Below, in pieces: positions 17,527 through 26,202 of a stretch of 40,804 bases of DNA (positions are counted from its first letter, which is position 1; each line of letters starts with the position of its first letter). The translations under genes and the position numbers were made by a program. Under the pieces are notes generated by a model. That model searched no databases and was not told where the DNA came from. It saw nothing but the letters and a program-made list of their open reading frames with translations. The stretch is from Candidatus Firestoneibacteriota bacterium (lineage in GTDB: Bacteria; Oederibacteriota; D2-FULL-39-29; CAIOVX01): assembly GCA_903916325.1 (NCBI GenBank), contig CAIWWK010000020.1, forward strand, positions 1-40,804, written 5' to 3'.

Positions 17527-17546
17527 CTTTCTCCTTTTACCGGCCG

Positions 17547-20312
17547 TTAATATTGTTTTGTTTCTTTGAGTACTTCAACGCATCTTCCGCAAAGCCCGGA
17601 GTGTTTTTCATCGGCGCCCACGGTGCCGCTCCAGTTCCAGCAGCGCTCGCACTTCTTTCCGGAAGCCTTGCCGACCGCGACCGAGTTCTGCGCTCCCTTT
17701 TCAAGGCTGACCTGCGAGACAATGAACAACCCGGGCAGGTCTTTTTCCATTCCTTTAAACAACTCAAAATCTTTCGCGTCAGAGAAAGACAGAGAGACGG
17801 CAGCTTCATACGGATGCCCTATCTCTTTTTTATTCCTGAAATCCTCAAGCAGCTTCAAAGCTTCAGCCCGCACCTCGATTATCCTGCCGAATTTCTCCGA
17901 GAGTTCCGCGCCGGCAAGCTCAGGTTTGTAAACCGGAAAATCAGAAAGATGCACCGACACCGGGAGTTCCGATAATTTACGAAGTTCCTGCCAGATTTCC
18001 TCGGAGGTGTAGGCAAGGACCGGCGCAAGCATCCCGGTTATGTCCTTAAGAATCTCATACATTGCTGTCTGGCCCGAGCGCCTGACAAACGAAGCCGGAG
18101 CGTGCACATAGAGCCTGTCTTTCAGTATATCCAGGTAGAAGGAACTCAGGTCAACCACACAGAAGTTATAGATAAGCTGATAGAATTTGAAGAATTCATA
18201 ACGCTCATAGAGCGCCTTTGCTTCCCGCACTACTTCATTCTTCCTGTGCAGCATATACCGGTCAAGCTCCGTCAGCTTGCCGTAGGGAAGCGCGTCTTTT
18301 TCCGGATTATAATCATACAGGTTGCTGATCAGGTATCTGGCTGTGTTTCTCAGTTTCCTGTAAGCATCCTGCAGGCGGGCCAGGATCTCTTCGGAAAACC
18401 TGACATCGTTCATGTAGTCGCTGGCCGCCACCCACATCCTTGTAATATCGGCGCCGTACTTCTTGCACGCTTCCTCGCCGGTAACCAGGTTGCCGAGAGA
18501 TTTGGACATCTTCTTACCTTCCCCGTCAACCACATAACCGTGCGTGAGCACATTCTTGAAAGGAGGTTTCCCCTCGAGCGCCGCGCTCGGCAGAAGGGAT
18601 AACTGAAACCAGCCCCGATGCTGGTCGGAACCCTCAAGGTAGAGCGAGGCCGGCCATTCAAGCGCCGCGTTTTTCTTTAGGACCGCGTAATGGGAATTGC
18701 CGGCGTCAAACCAGACATCAAAAACATTCATGTCCTTCTTGAAGGAACTTCCCCCGCACTTTTTGCATTTGTAACCCGGGAGGACAAATTCCGAAACTTC
18801 TTTTTCAAACCACGCGTCGCTGCCTTCTTTCGCGAAAACAGCCGCTATGTGATCCAGAGTCGCCCCGTCGGTAACGGGCTCGGCGCAGTCTTCGCAATAA
18901 AGCACCGGGAGCGGGACCCCCCAGTATCTCTGCCTGGAAAGACACCAATCCGGCCTTCCCGAAAGCATGCCGGACATCCTGTTCTCTGCTGAAGCGGGGA
19001 ACCAGCCGACTTCCTTTACCATTTGAAGCATTCTGGACCTAAGGTCCCTGTGCTCCACCGACATAAACCATTGTTCGGTAGTTCTGAAAATAACCGGCTT
19101 ATGGCAGCGCCAGCAGTGCGGGTAGGAATGAGAGACTTCTTCGATATGAACAAGTGCGCCTTTTTCCTTGAGAAGGTTTACTACCTCAGGATTAGCCGCA
19201 AAGATTTTTTTGCCTTTAAAGAGAGGCACTTCTTCGGTAAAGGCGCCCGTGCCGTCAACCGGACAAAAAGCCGGCAGTCCGTACTTCTTCCCTATCATGA
19301 AGTCGTCTTCCCCGTGCCCGGGAGCCGTGTGTACAACTCCGGTTCCGTCCTCGTCAGTGACATGGGAACCTAGAATAGCAATCCCGTCTTTTTCCATGAA
19401 GGGGTGCCTGTATTTAATACCTTCAAATGCCGAACCTTTTACTCCTGACTTGGCAGTTTCATACTTAAACCCCGCTTTTCCTGCTACACTTTCAGCGAGC
19501 TTTCCGGCGAGGATATAGTAAACCTCTCCTGTCTTAATGATAGAGTATTCTATTTCCGGATTAAGCGCGACTGCCAGGTTTGCCGGTATAGTCCAGGGAG
19601 TTGTGGTCCAGATAACAAAATATGCCTTCGCCCCTTTAGCGTCAAAAACCTTGGAAAGCCCTTCTCTTATCTCAAACCTCACATATATTGCCGGCGAGCT
19701 GTCGTCTTCGTATTCAACTTCCGCGTCCGCAAGCGCGGTTCTGTGATTTATGCACCATAACACGGGACGCAGACCTTTGTAGATGTAGCCTTCTTTTACC
19801 AGCCGCGAAAAAGTCGAGATAATGGTTGCTTCATAGCCGTGATCCAAGGTGAGGTAGGGATGCTCCCAATCACCAAAAATGCCAAGCCGCTTAAACTGCC
19901 CCCGCTGGATATCAACATACTTAAGAGCATAGTCCCGGCAAGCCTTTCTGAACCTTATAACTCCCTCTTTCGTGTTCTCAACTTTGTGCTTTTCCGCGAC
20001 CTTGTGCTCTATGGGCATTCCGTGGCAGTCCCACCCCGGGATGTACGGAGAATCAAAACCCGTCATAGTTTTATATTTAACGACCATATCCTTAATAACC
20101 TTGTTCAGGACCGTACCGACATGTATATCGCCGTTCGCGTACGGCGGGCCGTCGTGGAGCACGAACTTCTCCGCGCCTGCGCGCCTTTCCCTGATTTTCG
20201 TATAAAGTTTTTCCTTCTCCCACAAAGCAAGCTGGTCCGGCTCCCTGACCGGAAGGTTTGCCTTCATGGCAAAAGATGTGTTCGGCAAATTAAGCGTCTT
20301 TCCGTATTCCAT
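17547..20312 (-). CDS. ileS: Isoleucyl-tRNA synthetase
   Basis: FVLHDGPPYANGDIHVGTVLNK (HIGH region), GWDCHGMPIEHK, GKKMSKSLGN (KMSKS), C-terminal Cys zinc motif CERCWNW...CGRC. Confidence 0.97.
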   Translation of the reverse strand: MEYGKTLNLPNTSFAMKANLPVREPDQLALWEKEKLYTKIRERRAGAEKFVLHDGPPYANGDIHVGTVLNKVIKDMVVKYKTMTGFDSPYIPGWDCHGMPIEHKVAEKHKVENTKEGVIRFRKACRDYALKYVDIQRGQFKRLGIFGDWEHPYLTLDHGYEATIISTFSRLVKEGYIYKGLRPVLWCINHRTALADAEVEYEDDSSPAIYVRFEIREGLSKVFDAKGAKAYFVIWTTTPWTIPANLAVALNPEIEYSIIKTGEVYYILAGKLAESVAGKAGFKYETAKSGVKGSAFEGIKYRHPFMEKDGIAILGSHVTDEDGTGVVHTAPGHGEDDFMIGKKYGLPAFCPVDGTGAFTEEVPLFKGKKIFAANPEVVNLLKEKGALVHIEEVSHSYPHCWRCHKPVIFRTTEQWFMSVEHRDLRSRMLQMVKEVGWFPASAENRMSGMLSGRPDWCLSRQRYWGVPLPVLYCEDCAEPVTDGATLDHIAAVFAKEGSDAWFEKEVSEFVLPGYKCKKCGGSSFKKDMNVFDVWFDAGNSHYAVLKKNAALEWPASLYLEGSDQHRGWFQLSLLPSAALEGKPPFKNVLTHGYVVDGEGKKMSKSLGNLVTGEEACKKYGADITRMWVAASDYMNDVRFSEEILARLQDAYRKLRNTARYLISNLYDYNPEKDALPYGKLTELDRYMLHRKNEVVREAKALYERYEFFKFYQLIYNFCVVDLSSFYLDILKDRLYVHAPASFVRRSGQTAMYEILKDITGMLAPVLAYTSEEIWQELRKLSELPVSVHLSDFPVYKPELAGAELSEKFGRIIEVRAEALKLLEDFRNKKEIGHPYEAAVSLSFSDAKDFELFKGMEKDLPGLFIVSQVSLEKGAQNSVAVGKASGKKCERCWNWSGTVGADEKHSGLCGRCVEVLKETKQY

Positions 20313-20389
20313 TTTAGTTCCTGCCTTTTGTTGAGGCTCCGGTAAACTTCGAGCCTTCTGATTTTCGGTGAAATTACTAATGATGCGGC

Positions 20390-21103
20390 TTAGCGGGTAA
20401 GTTTCAGCATTTCTTTGACGGCCTTTTCAAGTCCGGTAAAGACTGCCCTGGAGATAATACTGTGCCCGATGGAGTATTCTTCTATCACTTTTATTTTTCT
20501 CATGCGCGCCATGTTTGTATAATTAAGCCCGTGCCCCGCGTTAATACCAAGTTTAAGGATTGAAGCAAAACCCGCCGCATCGCGCAGCTTGAAAAACTCG
20601 CGGTCTTCCGCGGCCGCGGTTTTGGCGTCGGCGTAAGTTCCCGTGTGCAGCTCGATAAGATCCGCTCCAAGGAATTTTGCCTGCCGAACCTGCTGCAGGT
20701 CCGGATCAATGAAAAGACTGACAATAATACCATTTTTCTTTAACTTTTCGACAGCCCTGCCGATTTTGACCGCGCCTTTGACGCAATCCAGCCCGCCCTC
20801 CGTGGTCAGTTCCTGTCTTTTTTCAGGGACAAGAGTGGACCATTCCGGTTTGACCTTCAAGGCAATACCGACTATCTCAGGATAAACGGCCATCTCAAGG
20901 TTCAATTTCGTCCTGACCTTCCGGCTTACTTCAAACACATCCAAATCCTGCACATGCCGCCTGTCCTCGCGCAGATGCATGGTAATTCCGTCTGCCCCGG
21001 CCGCGACAACAATTTTTGCAGCTTCAAGGACAGAAGGATAGAAACCAAGCCTCTGCTGGCGAAGGGTGGCGACGTGGTCTATGTTGACGTTTAGTTTGGA
21101 CAT
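20390..21103 (-). CDS. pdxJ: Pyridoxine 5'-phosphate synthase
   Basis: LNVNIDHVATLRQQR; GADGITMHLREDRRHVQD; GHGLNYTN; EYSIGHSIISRAVFTGLEKAVKEM. Confidence 0.95.
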   Translation of the reverse strand: MSKLNVNIDHVATLRQQRLGFYPSVLEAAKIVVAAGADGITMHLREDRRHVQDLDVFEVSRKVRTKLNLEMAVYPEIVGIALKVKPEWSTLVPEKRQELTTEGGLDCVKGAVKIGRAVEKLKKNGIIVSLFIDPDLQQVRQAKFLGADLIELHTGTYADAKTAAAEDREFFKLRDAAGFASILKLGINAGHGLNYTNMARMRKIKVIEEYSIGHSIISRAVFTGLEKAVKEMLKLTR

Positions 21104-21118
21104 TAACCCTCAAAATAG

Positions 21119-21207
21119 AAGTTTATAAAGTTTATAAGGTTCGTAAGGTTTATAAGGTTTGAGATTTACACCTTATTAACTTTTTTTGTTTTACTTTATA
21201 AACTTTT
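21119..21207. repeat. Palindromic GTTTATAAGG-family intergenic repeat, locus A (ybbR-pdxJ)
   Basis: aagtttataaagtttataaggttcgtaaggtttataaggttt...caccttattaac...actttataaactttt; inverted arms filling the spacer. Confidence 0.8.
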
Positions 21208-21208
21208 A

Positions 21209-21634
21209 CTACTTACTCTTCTTCTCCACAAATTCGACTAAAAACACCTTCGGCTCCATTCCTATCAGCACGACTTTTTCAGGGAGAAGTATGTTGCCGG
21301 GACCAAGAACTATCCTGTTCTCTCCTTTTGAAGGATTCGGGATATCCACCCAAAGCCGTACCTGTGAAGCGCCGAGAGTCCTTACTGTTTCTCTCGGACC
21401 CCATACCGTGACCGTAATCTCTTCCGGAACCTCACCGACCATAACAAGGTTCTTGTCCAGATTATAATTTATCCGCATAGGCACGCTGATAGAAGCCTTC
21501 TGGTTCATACCGATAGCTATCCAGACCCACGCCGTAAGCGCAATCACCAAAGCGACAACTTTAATCCGGAGATTGTTCGTAAACCAACCCTTGACCAGCT
21601 CGCCGTATTTTAATATGTCAGGATTTTTTGCCAT
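21209..21634 (-). CDS. YbbR-like domain protein (CdaR-like)
   Basis: Short TM protein overlapping cdaA; NLRIKVVALVIALTAWVWIAI...VPEEITVTVWGPRETVRTL. Confidence 0.8.
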   Translation of the reverse strand: MAKNPDILKYGELVKGWFTNNLRIKVVALVIALTAWVWIAIGMNQKASISVPMRINYNLDKNLVMVGEVPEEITVTVWGPRETVRTLGASQVRLWVDIPNPSKGENRIVLGPGNILLPEKVVLIGMEPKVFLVEFVEKKSK

Positions 21635-22391
21635 ACATCTCCAGCATTTCTTTCAGGTTCTCCGGCTCAATTCCGGGAGTTATCTTGCCGTGCACGGAAA
21701 GCGAAATATTGCGAAGGTCCTCGGAAACGACTATGGCCACCGCATCTGTTATTTCTGTCAGCCCTAGAGCCGCCCGGTGGCGCATGCCGAGATCCGGATC
21801 TATATCGGATTTTTGCGTGAGCGGCAGGACACAGCCGGCAGCGGCAATCTTCCCGTGGCTGATAATGACGGCTCCGTCATGGAGCTGTGTCTTCGGGAAG
21901 AAGATTGTCAACAACAGCGGAGAGGTAATATCCGCATTTATCTTGCTGCCCGTCTCTATATACTCGCGCAGCCCCACTTCCCTTTCTATAACAATGAGAC
22001 AGCCGACTCTTTTTTTTAACATCTGCTTACAGGCATCTACAATGATGGCATAAAGTTCTTCCTGGCTTTTGAACATAGACCTGAACCGTATTCGCCGCTG
22101 ACCGATATCAACAAATATCTGCCTGAGTTCCGGAGCAAAGATTACGACGAAAGCGAATACCAGCCCTTCGGTAATCTTAACCATTATCCAGCCTATAGTG
22201 TGCAGCTCGAGAATTTGCGCAAGTAAAGACATTGCAAGGAGCACCGCAAGCCCCTTAAGCATTTGCATAGTACGGGTTTCCTTAAAGAAGACTATCAGGT
22301 AATAAACGGCCACATACAATATAAAGATATCGACAAGGTCCTGAAACCTCAGCCCGGAGAATGCGGCAAGAACCGATTTAACTGTGTCCAT
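21618..22391 (-). CDS. cdaA: Diadenylate cyclase (c-di-AMP synthase)
   Basis: Three N-terminal TMs; LHDGAVII and MRHRAALGLTEITDAVAIVVSE DAC motifs. Confidence 0.95.
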   Translation of the reverse strand: MDTVKSVLAAFSGLRFQDLVDIFILYVAVYYLIVFFKETRTMQMLKGLAVLLAMSLLAQILELHTIGWIMVKITEGLVFAFVVIFAPELRQIFVDIGQRRIRFRSMFKSQEELYAIIVDACKQMLKKRVGCLIVIEREVGLREYIETGSKINADITSPLLLTIFFPKTQLHDGAVIISHGKIAAAGCVLPLTQKSDIDPDLGMRHRAALGLTEITDAVAIVVSEDLRNISLSVHGKITPGIEPENLKEMLEMYGKKS

Positions 22392-22499
22392 TCTCTCCCC
22401 TTGCGGTTTTCCCCCTAAATTAACGGCGAAAACAGCATTTGGCGTATTTTAACACAGATAAGAGGGGAGTTGAAAGGGGAAAAGAAGTTATGAAAGATA

Positions 22500-22619
22500 A
22501 AAGTTTATAAGGTTTATAAGGTTTTTAAAGTTTGTAAGGTAAATTCCTAACAAGCCGGCCGGTTGATTTAGACCTTACTTTATAAACCTTACGAACCTTA
22601 TTAACTTTACAAACTTTTA
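22500..22619. repeat. Palindromic GTTTATAAGG-family intergenic repeat, locus B (folP-cdaA)
   Basis: aaagtttataaggtttataaggtttttaaagtttgtaaggt ... ccggccgg centre ... gaccttactttataaaccttacgaaccttattaactttacaaactttta. Confidence 0.8.
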
Positions 22620-23471
22620 GCTCTTATTAATTGCATCAATTATTCTTACCGCCCTTGCCGTTTCTTTTACATCATGCACCCTGACCACGGACGCGCCGTT
22701 TAAGACACACGCGCAAACAGCTGCAAGCGTCCCTTCAAGCCGCTCGCCGGCCGGCAGGTTCAGGATTTTTCCGATGAAGGATTTCCTTGACGGTCCCATA
22801 AGCACCGGATAGCCGAGTCTTTTTATTTCGCCTAATTTCTTTATCAGCAGAAGATTGTGCTCAATTGTTTTGCCGAATCCGATTCCAGGGTCAAGCAAAA
22901 TGGATTCCTTTTTTACTCCGGCTCTTAAGGAAATTCCGGCGCTTTCTTTCAGATAGACCGATATTTCTTTGATAATATTTCGGTACGCCGGCTTAGACTG
23001 CATATCTCTTGGCGTGCCGAGTATATGCATTAGTACCGCGCCGGCCTTATACCTTGCCGCGATCTTCGCGATTTTCCTGTCAAATCTGAAGCCGCTGATA
23101 TCGTTCACAATAGAAGCGCCTTCCGAGAGAGCAGCTTCTGCAACTTCGGATTTATACGTGTCTATTGAAACCGGCAGGTTTATCTTTTTTACAATTTTTC
23201 TTATGACAGGGATTACGCGCCTCAACTCTTCTGCTGCCGGCACAGCTACGGCTCCGGGTTTAGTCGATTCCCCGCCTATATCTATTATATCCGCCCCGTC
23301 TTCTGCCATCTGAACTGCCTGCGCAACGGCATCGCCTGGCTTAAGGAATTTTCCGCCATCGGAGAAAGAATCGGGAGTGACATTAAGAACACCCATCACT
23401 AAGGTCTTCTTGGAAAGGTCGAAGGAGTAGTTGCCGCATCGGAATAAAAAGGGGCAGGTGTAGTTGGTCAT
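22617..23471 (-). CDS. folP: Dihydropteroate synthase
   Basis: VMGVLNVTPDSFSDGGKF; ADIIDIGGESTKPGA; LDPGIGFGKT; GPSRKSFIG. Confidence 0.96.
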   Translation of the reverse strand: MTNYTCPFLFRCGNYSFDLSKKTLVMGVLNVTPDSFSDGGKFLKPGDAVAQAVQMAEDGADIIDIGGESTKPGAVAVPAAEELRRVIPVIRKIVKKINLPVSIDTYKSEVAEAALSEGASIVNDISGFRFDRKIAKIAARYKAGAVLMHILGTPRDMQSKPAYRNIIKEISVYLKESAGISLRAGVKKESILLDPGIGFGKTIEHNLLLIKKLGEIKRLGYPVLMGPSRKSFIGKILNLPAGERLEGTLAAVCACVLNGASVVRVHDVKETARAVRIIDAINKS

Positions 23472-23479
23472 AATACCTC

Positions 23480-23574
23480 AAAAGTTTGTAAAGTTTATAA
23501 GGTTCTTAAGGTTTATAAGGTTGGTCTCACCTTATAAACCTTATAAACTTTTGCTGTCACCTTATAAACTTTTA
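23480..23574. repeat. Palindromic GTTTATAAGG-family intergenic repeat, locus C (folE-folP)
   Basis: aaaagtttgtaaagtttataaggttcttaaggtttataaggtt...caccttataaaccttataaacttttgctgtcaccttataaactttta. Confidence 0.8.
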
Positions 23575-24132
23575 TTCTTCTCTTATTAACGCCAACGCTT
23601 CTGCTCGAGTTGCCTGGCTGCGCCTGAAAAGCCCCCTGACAGCGGAAGTAATCATCTTAGAGCCGGGCTTTTTTATCCCTCTCATGGTCATGCAGAGATG
23701 CTCAGCCTGAACAATAACCAGCGCTCCCTTGGGCTTCAGGGATTTCATTATTATATCCGCTATGCTGCTTGTAAGTCTTTCCTGCAGCTGCGGTTTTTTA
23801 GAGACCGCGTCGACAAGGCGGGCAAGCTTGGACAGTCCCACTATCTTGTTGTTCTCCGGTATGTAGGCGACATGCGCCCTGCCTGTAAAAGGCAGGAGAT
23901 GATGTTCACACATGGAATAAAAAGGGATATCTTTCAGCACTACCATCTCGTCATGCTCTTCATTATAAACAACATGCAGTTCTTTCCCGGGATCCTTGCC
24001 TATTCCGGAGAAGATCTCCTCATACATACGGGCTACGCGCTTTGGAGTGTCAAGCAGCCCCTCTCTTTCAGGATCTTCTCCTATCGCGAGAAGAATCTCC
24101 TTCACAGCCCGTTCTATCCTGATTTTATTCAT
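23572..24132 (-). CDS. folE: GTP cyclohydrolase I
   Basis: [58 protein letters not shown]. Confidence 0.96.
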   Translation of the reverse strand: MNKIRIERAVKEILLAIGEDPEREGLLDTPKRVARMYEEIFSGIGKDPGKELHVVYNEEHDEMVVLKDIPFYSMCEHHLLPFTGRAHVAYIPENNKIVGLSKLARLVDAVSKKPQLQERLTSSIADIIMKSLKPKGALVIVQAEHLCMTMRGIKKPGSKMITSAVRGLFRRSQATRAEALALIREE

Positions 24133-24157
24133 TTGGATTCTCCAGTTTTAGTATTCT

Positions 24158-26050
24158 TCAAACTTTCGCCGGAGTTTGTGCAGGTGAAAGCGGCTCGCTT
24201 GTTTTCTTCTCCGGTTCTTTTATATAGGTATCCTGGCTTTTAAACCCTAGCAGGGTGTCTACTTCGGAACCATCAAGAGTCTCTTTATCCAGCAGCGCTT
24301 TTGCCAGCTTCTCCACCTTTGACTTGTTCTTCATAATGAGCGCTTTTGCCTTCTTGTAGCATTCATCCGTAACCTTTTTCACTTCGGCGTCTATCACCTG
24401 AGCCGTCAACTCGCTGTAATCTTTTTCTCTGAGGTATTCTCCGCCGAGAAAAACTTCCCTGTCCGCCCTGCCGAAAGTCCGGTTGCCGAGTACCACGCTC
24501 ATGCCGAACTCGCAGACCATTTTGTGCGCGGTCTCGGTGACATGGCGCAGATCGCTAGCGGCGCCGGTGGAGACATCTTCAAAGAATATTTCTTCAACAA
24601 CCCTTCCGCCGAGACTGATCATAATGTCGTTCATATATTCGCCTTTCATCCGCATCCACCTGTCTTCAACCGGAAGCCTCCATGTAACACCAAGAGCCCT
24701 CCCGCGGGGAATAATACTGACTTTATGCAGAGGCTCAGCGTCCGGAAGCAGCTTGTTTATCAGCGCGTGACCGGCTTCGTGGTAAGCGGTTATCTTTTTT
24801 TCCTTCTCGCCGATGGTCTTGCTCTTTCTTGCTATACCCATCATTACCTTGTCGCGCGCTTCCTCAAAATCCGCCTGTTCAATTTCCTTTTTGTCCTTCC
24901 GCGCGGCAAGCAGCGCCGATTCATTGACGAGGTTCGCGAGATCCGCTCCCGTAAAACCGGGGGTTCCCTTAGCGACGGTCCGGAGGTCAATATTTTTCCC
25001 GAGCGGAACTTTCTTTGTATGGATCTGCAGTATCATTTCCCTTCCGTTAAGATCCGGCGCGTCAACCACAACCTGCCTGTCAAACCTGCCCGGCCGAAGC
25101 AGCGCAAAATCAAGCACATCAGCCCTGTTAGTCGCGGCCATTATTATAACGCCGACATTCGCGTCAAAACCATCCATCTCCACAAGCAGCTGATTTAGGG
25201 TTTGTTCCCGCTCGTCATGCCCGCCGCCGATGCCTGTTCCCCTGCGGCGTCCTACAGCGTCAAGCTCATCTATGAAGATTATGCACGGAGCGTTCTTTTT
25301 GCCGGTGTCAAAAAGGTCCCTGACCCTGGCAGCTCCCACCCCGACAAATAGTTCAACGAAATCCGAACCGGAGATAGTAAAGAAAGGCACTCCGGCTTCG
25401 CCGGCAACCGCCCTGGCAAGCAGGGTCTTTCCGGTCCCGGGCGCGCCGAGGAGCAGAACTCCTTTGGGTATCTTGGCTCCCATTTTCTGGTACTTGCCCG
25501 GCTCTTTTAGGAAACCTATAACTTCTTTCAACTCTTCTTTCGCCTCATCAACTCCGGCGACATCCTGGAAAGTAACTTTACTCTGGTTTGAAGAGAAGAG
25601 TTTAGCGCGGCTTTTGGAAAATGAAAACGCCGAATTTCCGGCCCCCTGCATCTGCTTGATGAACATATATCCGAGCACGAAAAGCAGCAGGAACGGAAGC
25701 ACATTTATAAGAATAACCGTCCAGGACAGTGTCTCCGGAGGCTTTACATCTACCTTTGTTTTGGCAGCTTTAAGGCTCTTGTACATTTCAGGGTCGCTGC
25801 CGATGTAAACGAAGTAAGAATCACTCTCGCTGCCCTTAATCTTAATTTTGTGCGAAAGTTTGCCATCGGCTCTCTGCGCCGCTTCGTTAAGAGTGACATT
25901 TATGACTTCCCCTTTGTCAACAAGTTCAAGGAATTCCGTGTAACTGAGCTCCACGGACTTGCCTTTCCCGTTGTTAAAAGTGCTGAACAGCAGCAAGGCC
26001 GCCACTATTATAACGACCCAGATAAGCAATGACCTGAAAATACTTCCCAC
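24158..26050 (-). CDS. ftsH: ATP-dependent zinc metalloprotease FtsH
   Basis: [31 protein letters not shown] zinc site. GTG start with AAGGAGG RBS. Confidence 0.97.
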   Translation of the reverse strand: MGSIFRSLLIWVVIIVAALLLFSTFNNGKGKSVELSYTEFLELVDKGEVINVTLNEAAQRADGKLSHKIKIKGSESDSYFVYIGSDPEMYKSLKAAKTKVDVKPPETLSWTVILINVLPFLLLFVLGYMFIKQMQGAGNSAFSFSKSRAKLFSSNQSKVTFQDVAGVDEAKEELKEVIGFLKEPGKYQKMGAKIPKGVLLLGAPGTGKTLLARAVAGEAGVPFFTISGSDFVELFVGVGAARVRDLFDTGKKNAPCIIFIDELDAVGRRRGTGIGGGHDEREQTLNQLLVEMDGFDANVGVIIMAATNRADVLDFALLRPGRFDRQVVVDAPDLNGREMILQIHTKKVPLGKNIDLRTVAKGTPGFTGADLANLVNESALLAARKDKKEIEQADFEEARDKVMMGIARKSKTIGEKEKKITAYHEAGHALINKLLPDAEPLHKVSIIPRGRALGVTWRLPVEDRWMRMKGEYMNDIMISLGGRVVEEIFFEDVSTGAASDLRHVTETAHKMVCEFGMSVVLGNRTFGRADREVFLGGEYLREKDYSELTAQVIDAEVKKVTDECYKKAKALIMKNKSKVEKLAKALLDKETLDGSEVDTLLGFKSQDTYIKEPEKKTSEPLSPAQTPAKV

Positions 26051-26084
26051 AAGAGCCTCCTTGTAAAATCAAAACGCAAGGATT

Positions 26085-26114
26085 AGTATAACTAAAAGCC
26101 TGCGTCTTTGTCAA
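26085..26114 (-). promoter_or_regulatory. Sigma70-type promoter for ftsH
   Basis: Minus strand TTGACA (26109-26114), 18-nt spacer, TATACT (26085-26090). Confidence 0.65.
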
Positions 26115-26202
26115 TCTAATGGCTTTAAGCATTCAATTCTATGATACGCGCTTCATTTAAAGTATGACGAGGAACAGGGAGAGACTTCCCGGTTAAAAGC
26201 AG

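Noticed and set aside
21119-23574. GTTTATAAGG repeats as ordinary terminators or CRISPR
   Set aside because: AT-rich arms lack a GC stem with U-tract, the repeats are intra-operonic, and units lack unique spacers.
24524-25198. 224-aa plus-strand ORF opposite ftsH
   Set aside because: Antisense shadow of ftsH.
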